Origin: Daphnia carinata
Taxonomy: Eukaryota > Arthropoda > Branchiopoda > Diplostraca > Daphniidae
DNA: 64,000 bases
NCBI RefSeq assembly: GCF_022539665.2
Contig: NC_081336.1
Span: forward strand, 1,736,001 to 1,800,000
Direction: 5' to 3'
Shown here: in pieces, positions 59,536 to 64,000 of the stretch
How the letters are laid out: each line of letters begins with the position of its first letter
Numbering within the stretch: the first letter of the stretch is position 1
Position numbers and translations under genes: made by a program
Notes under the pieces: generated by a model
The model's input: only the letters and a program-made list of their open reading frames with translations
Database searches by the model: none
Told to the model about the DNA's origin: nothing

Positions 59536-62500
59536 ATGGCTGCCAATAGATTTGTTTGTTCTTTGATTAGTTTAGTCCTTTTGATTAATGTAATCAATGC
59601 TTACCTAACCCCTGCCGATGAAGAATTAGTTTTAATCGACGAAGGTCCTGGTAGGTTTTTATCGCTTAACATTTCGTTTGGTTTCATGATTGATATTTGG
59701 CATTTTCAGTGTGTTATTCGGTTATCTTTAATGGTCGACGATTGAGCCATCGCTACATCGAACGCTCCGTGGCCGTCATCAGTTTGGATGAATGCAAATT
59801 GCTTTGCACTCGCGAGACTTCTTTTGATTGCAGATCCTTTAATTACAGGTAAATGATTACCCTATTAAAAAAAGACCTTCACCAAATAAAATTTTTTATA
59901 ATTTAATCCGAATGCAAGACGGCGATTGTCATCGACAAATTGCGATCTGAGTCGTGAAGACTCGGCCAGTTTGGACGTGACTAGTAGCCGAGTCTTCTTT
60001 TCCGATCCGGATGTCGATTTTTACCAACGCGTAGGTCGTGGTCAAAGTTGCTATCGACCTTTTGCCCGTCCTCCAGCATCGTCCTCACATTCATCCGGAA
60101 GCGAATATTACTACGGATCAAGTAACCCAGGAACAATCATCCAGCGCCCTAGTACCTCCGTCCAGCCTTCCGGTGCCACGTCCATCAGTGGTATGAAACT
60201 ATTAAAACAATGAAAAGCTTTTTTTTTTTTTAGAATTGTTTGTTTCATAATCAGAGTGTTATCGGCGATTGAAATCGGGTTATCGGCTCGAATCGAGAAT
60301 CGTTCGTGACTCGCTGAACGTTCGAAACCTTTACGAATGTCAAACGGAATGCCATCGCTCCAGGATATTTGTTTGCCGATCGTTTAGTTATCGGTATGTA
60401 TCCAATTTTCATTTTTGTTGGCCCTTCAATGTTTTCAAATGATTTTGTGATAATAATAGACAAGCGATTAACGGATACAATGCCGGAGGTGGGAATAATT
60501 GCGAGTTGAGCGATTTAGATCCACGTGAATGGGATCCTGTCCGTCATCTCGTGATTGATCGTGATGCCGATATCTACGAGCGCAGTTTGGTCGGCCGCAA
60601 TTGCCGCGATACGCCCGTCACGACGTGGAACAATCGACCGACTAAGCCCAGCACCCGTGCGTGATTGATTGCTTACAACACATAGTTATCTGATACTTTT
60701 TAAAATTCTAATTCGATTTCTCCTTTTCGTTTTGAATCCGTAAAAAATGTGTAGTCTGCTTTCTCCGAACTAAAAGTGGAATTCGATTGGACCGTCGTTC
60801 TATCCGCCATTCCGTGATAGCCAATTCTCCGGTCGAGTGCGAACAGGAATGCATCAATTCGCAATATTTTACCTGCCGATCGTTCAGTTTTCGGTAATTA
60901 AATATGGAAAACTAAATTCGGAATTAATTTTTGCATTGCAATTTTCAAAAAGGTTTACCAGCACTGCCAGTTTATCTGAATTGTACCACAAAGTCTATGA
61001 GAATTGCGACATGAGTGACATCGATCTCAACTCGCTGGACCCGTTGCGTGATTTGATCGATGATCGGGGCTACGATTCTTGGCAGAGGACGAGTTACAGC
61101 CGGGACTGCGATATTGGCAGCTATCGTTTACCAGACACGAGCGGTAATAAACCAGAATGGTCACGAGGTCACTTCAGTTTAGGTTGATTAGTAACCAAAA
61201 AAGCATTTAATCAAAGACGATAACCAATTAATTCTCTTCATTTCTTACAAGTTTTAATTAATTTCTTATGTTTATCATTCGTGAAAGGAAAAAAAATGGC
61301 ACAGTTGCTGGATAAATATCTGATTTATTCATTTACTGTTTTGGTAATATTAATAATACAATTAATTTACTTGGGATTGATGAATAAAAGGTGACGGTTA
61401 CTTCAACCGTGACGACGAAGAACATCATTTCACCTCGTTAAACCCTTGGTTTTACAACAATCAACGCCCTTACCCACTACTAACCAGCTCCGCTACGGCC
61501 TCATCGAGTAAGCCATAACCGCAAGGTTATGTTTCTTTTTCCAATAGAACGCACAACCGCACCGGGGATTCAAATTTCCAACCGCACCATAATTTTTCTT
61601 TTATATTGAATTTTATTTCCTTATACTTGTGGGTTTCCCTAAATATCCTCTCCATATCAACTCAAGCCGTGTTGTCTTGAACAGGATGCTACATTTCCTA
61701 TCGACGGGGTTTCCGCATGGTCCAGCGTCTTGTGCGGGATTCAATACATGTCCGGAATTTGGCCGAATGCGAACTCGAGTGCAGCCGTACGAGACCCTTT
61801 ACTTGTCAGACTTTTCACTTCAGGTATAAAAGGGTCATGTTATGCTTGCCTGATTTTTTAACATAATTTTTCACGCTACGATTAATTGCAGATACACGAA
61901 TCTGGATGGCGGTTATGACCGTAACCCGTACAATTGCGAGCTGAGTGACTTGTCAGCCCGGGATTTCGATCGTTACCGCGATATGACCGAAGACCGTGAC
62001 TACGAATTGTTTACACGTTCGCAATTCTCTTCTTGCGTACACAGTTTCAATACTCTCGGTGAGTAGAGCAAACATTTTTTGTCCCGTCTGATTTACTTTC
62101 TAAAGAAATATGTTCAGTTAGGATAGCGTTAGTAATGACGCAATCATTTTCAGGTTTTTGGGGTTAAGTTTTGGTGAGGGCGACAAATGAAAAATGGCTA
62201 TTTCTTTATATGGGAAAGCTGAGTTTTATTATTTCATATACTTTCACTTTGCCCCTTTTTTGTTATCTTTATTAATGTTTCTGAATTATGGATAACTAAA
62301 AGAACATGAGTAGCAGGTAATGGTGCTAATGTTTCGTGACCATTTTACAAGCCATAATATATATTGCCTGAAAAACATCGGATTTTTCCAAGTGCATTGT
62401 TTGGCACGATACCAAACGTGTAATGCGACAAATATTAAATGGGTCTTTGTTTGGGTTTCCATGATTTGTTCTGTGAATTAATGTTACAAAATGGCGAAAG

Positions 62501-63160
62501 CGTGGTACAAGAAAATTAAAAGGCACTCAGATAATCCAGGCCAGCTTCCATCAAGGACGAAGGAACAAAAGAAATAAATCAAATCTATTGATTGATGATG
62601 TTTGTAAAGGACAGCGTGACGTAAACAACAACGAACGTTTAGCAACTCAAAATTTGAATTTTTCATTTTACATAAATTTTTTTTCCATGTTATATTCAAC
62701 AGAATCTGCAAGTCAGCTGAGTCCAATTTTAGCGAGTAGCTCTACCGAAGTAACAGTGAGTGGGATACGCTGCCGGGACGGATCCAAGTGCCGGCCTCAT
62801 CGTGAACTCGGTTATTGGTACTGCGAAATCGACAGCAGTTACTACAACTTCAACAACAATTGGGACTATTGTTGCCAGCCACAATCGCGATGCGGATACT
62901 CTGATGGATATACTTATCCGTGGTGTATGGTGGGCTCGGAAGCATCCGGCCAATGGCGACCCTGTTCCGATCGTTACGCCGAACGTCCTTACGCTTACCT
63001 TCACCGCACTTTACCGCCTAATGCGACTGAAACGCAGGGAGCGTTTCGGCCGCTAAAGAATGACGATGATGTAATTCGGCCCGTTGATTCGAATTCGGCT
63101 GATTATTCACGGTCCGGATCGCATATTATCGTTCAAACCAATTGCACCGAATCGGATTGA
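59536..63160 (+). CDS. Secreted multi-PAN/apple-domain protein (11 exons)
   Basis: PAN/apple domains are Cys-rich protein- or carbohydrate-binding modules of extracellular proteins. Exons: 59536-59650, 59710-59848, 59919-60190, 60255-60393, 60460-60656, 60755-60893, 60953-61143, 61391-61507, 61685-61823, 61892-62058, 62703-63160; all in phase, 690 residues. The start MAANRFVCSLISLVLLINVI is a signal peptide. Four PAN modules follow, each as a 139-nt exon (pattern C-Y-x(4)-G-x-R, R-x(2)-S, EC-x(3)-C, C-x(2)-F-x-F/Y) plus a second exon starting near NCxLSD. The last exon encodes a Cys-rich domain (YWYCEIDSSYY, WDYCC, CGYSDGYTYPWCMVG, WRPCSD) and an acidic tail. No transmembrane segment or ZP domain is visible, so it should be soluble. 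It may act in cuticle or extracellular matrix, which is inference. Confidence 0.82.
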
Positions 63161-64000
63161 TCGATTTTTATTTTTAAACGAAGGTTTTTTTTATTTATGA
63201 TCGATTACGACCACACCCATTGGGAATCGTGCATTTATTTTTTTTCTTCGTGAGTGGTGAAGGGGCTATTATTTAAATAATTGATTGTAATCGTGGACCT
63301 TTGTTTTCTCGTTTGTTTGAATTTTTTTAAATATTTTTATTGTCACTAAACTGGTCGATTTCACAGTTTTACAATTAGATCGTTTTACTTGTCGGACATA
63401 ATTCTTGGCCTCATTTCCGAAAAACACAAACATTTTAAATGCAAAAAGAATTCAGGCATCGTCCAGTAAAACATACATCAAAGAATGTTTTCTCTTTTTT
63501 TTTTTTTGTCGAATTGAAAGAATTTAATTAGACATGCACAAAAAATGTTAGAAATCGTGAAGAAAGAGGGAAACTATCGTAAAAACACGGGCACGTCACG
63601 TTTGCATCGAGTGGGTATAAGGCGGACACCGGCGTCCATCTTGAACATTGCGATATAATATTGAGGAGAATTTTAAAGCACCTGATTATAATTCATTAAA
63701 AAAACAAGATGGCGCTATGATTACGTTTTTTTTTTGCCATCGAATGGAATGTTGAAACGTAGAAGAAAAAGTTATTGTAAAGAAATGAAGTCGTCGACGA
63801 CAGCAGCATCGTCACGAGATCGGACACAAAAAAGAATTCATACAGTGGAATGTGGCACCTACCCATTCCCGATTCAAACAAAAAAAATGTACACGACAAA
63901 ACAAAAGAAAATCACTGAAAAAATAAGCATCATTAATGTTTGGACGGAACATTATCAAGGGCGTATTTCCATATTTTTATGAATATTTGTTTTTGTTTTT
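63161..64000. other. 3' UTR of the PAN gene and downstream DNA
   Basis: T-rich after the stop, with no clear polyadenylation signal. The plus frame 63734-63982 is Lys/Thr-rich and unsupported; it runs to the window edge, so a gene beginning or ending there cannot be excluded. Confidence 0.4.

Noticed and set aside
63734-63982. 82-codon plus-strand frame near the window end
   Set aside because: Lys/Thr-rich, without splice sites, domain or homologue I know. Left uncalled because the sequence is cut at the edge.

Overview
The window is eukaryotic. All protein genes are interrupted by GT-AG introns, most of them short. The gene families (RIM-binding protein, invertebrate-type PAN proteins), the arthropod-type TTAGG repeats and the very AT-rich non-coding DNA point to an arthropod. 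I think a branchiopod crustacean such as Daphnia is most likely, but that is inference. No bacterial operon, CRISPR array or integrated phage is visible.

Layout: (1) 0.9-2.7 kb, minus strand: nuclear gene for mitochondrial short-chain acyl-CoA dehydrogenase, 9 exons, complete. (2) 5.4-27.7 kb, plus strand: a RIM-binding protein gene (presynaptic active-zone scaffold). I could join 34 coding exons in one frame (about 2,292 residues): long coiled-coil N-terminus, SH3, FN3 repeats, two further SH3 domains. It has large introns full of homopolymers and microsatellites, an alternative first exon with its own start at 7725, and a 26-nt microexon. (3) 28-37.6 kb: gene-poor, repeat-rich DNA with a diverged 1.2-kb tandem duplication, a GC-rich minisatellite, a 320-bp terminal-inverted-repeat element full of hairpins, and four tRNA-like (SINE-type) sequences. 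(4) 37.7-41.7 kb, minus strand: a protein with two WH2-like actin-binding motifs, a polyproline stretch and an acidic coiled-coil tail, probably of the forked/espin type. (5) 41.7-46.5 kb: mostly non-coding, with a nested satellite (20-bp units beside 148-bp units). (6) 46.5-50.6 kb, minus strand: V-ATPase V0 subunit a, 17 exons, complete. (7) 50.4-52.3 kb: a tandem duplication that copied V-ATPase exon 1 and the 3' end of the next gene. The copied exon 1 keeps its start and splice donor but now encodes an acidic repeat peptide. (8) 52.3-53.1 kb, minus strand: a small secreted protein with a TATA-type promoter. (9) 55.0-57.0 kb, plus strand: Amt-type ammonium transporter, 7 exons. (10) 57.5-63.2 kb, plus strand: a secreted multi-PAN/apple-domain protein built from modules whose first exon is always 139 nt, with two alternative signal-peptide exons.

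The genes look like independent eukaryotic transcription units rather than a functional cluster. The least ordinary places are the duplicated V-ATPase exon-1 region, the hairpin-rich inverted-repeat element near 32.5-32.8 kb, and the uniform PAN exon modules.
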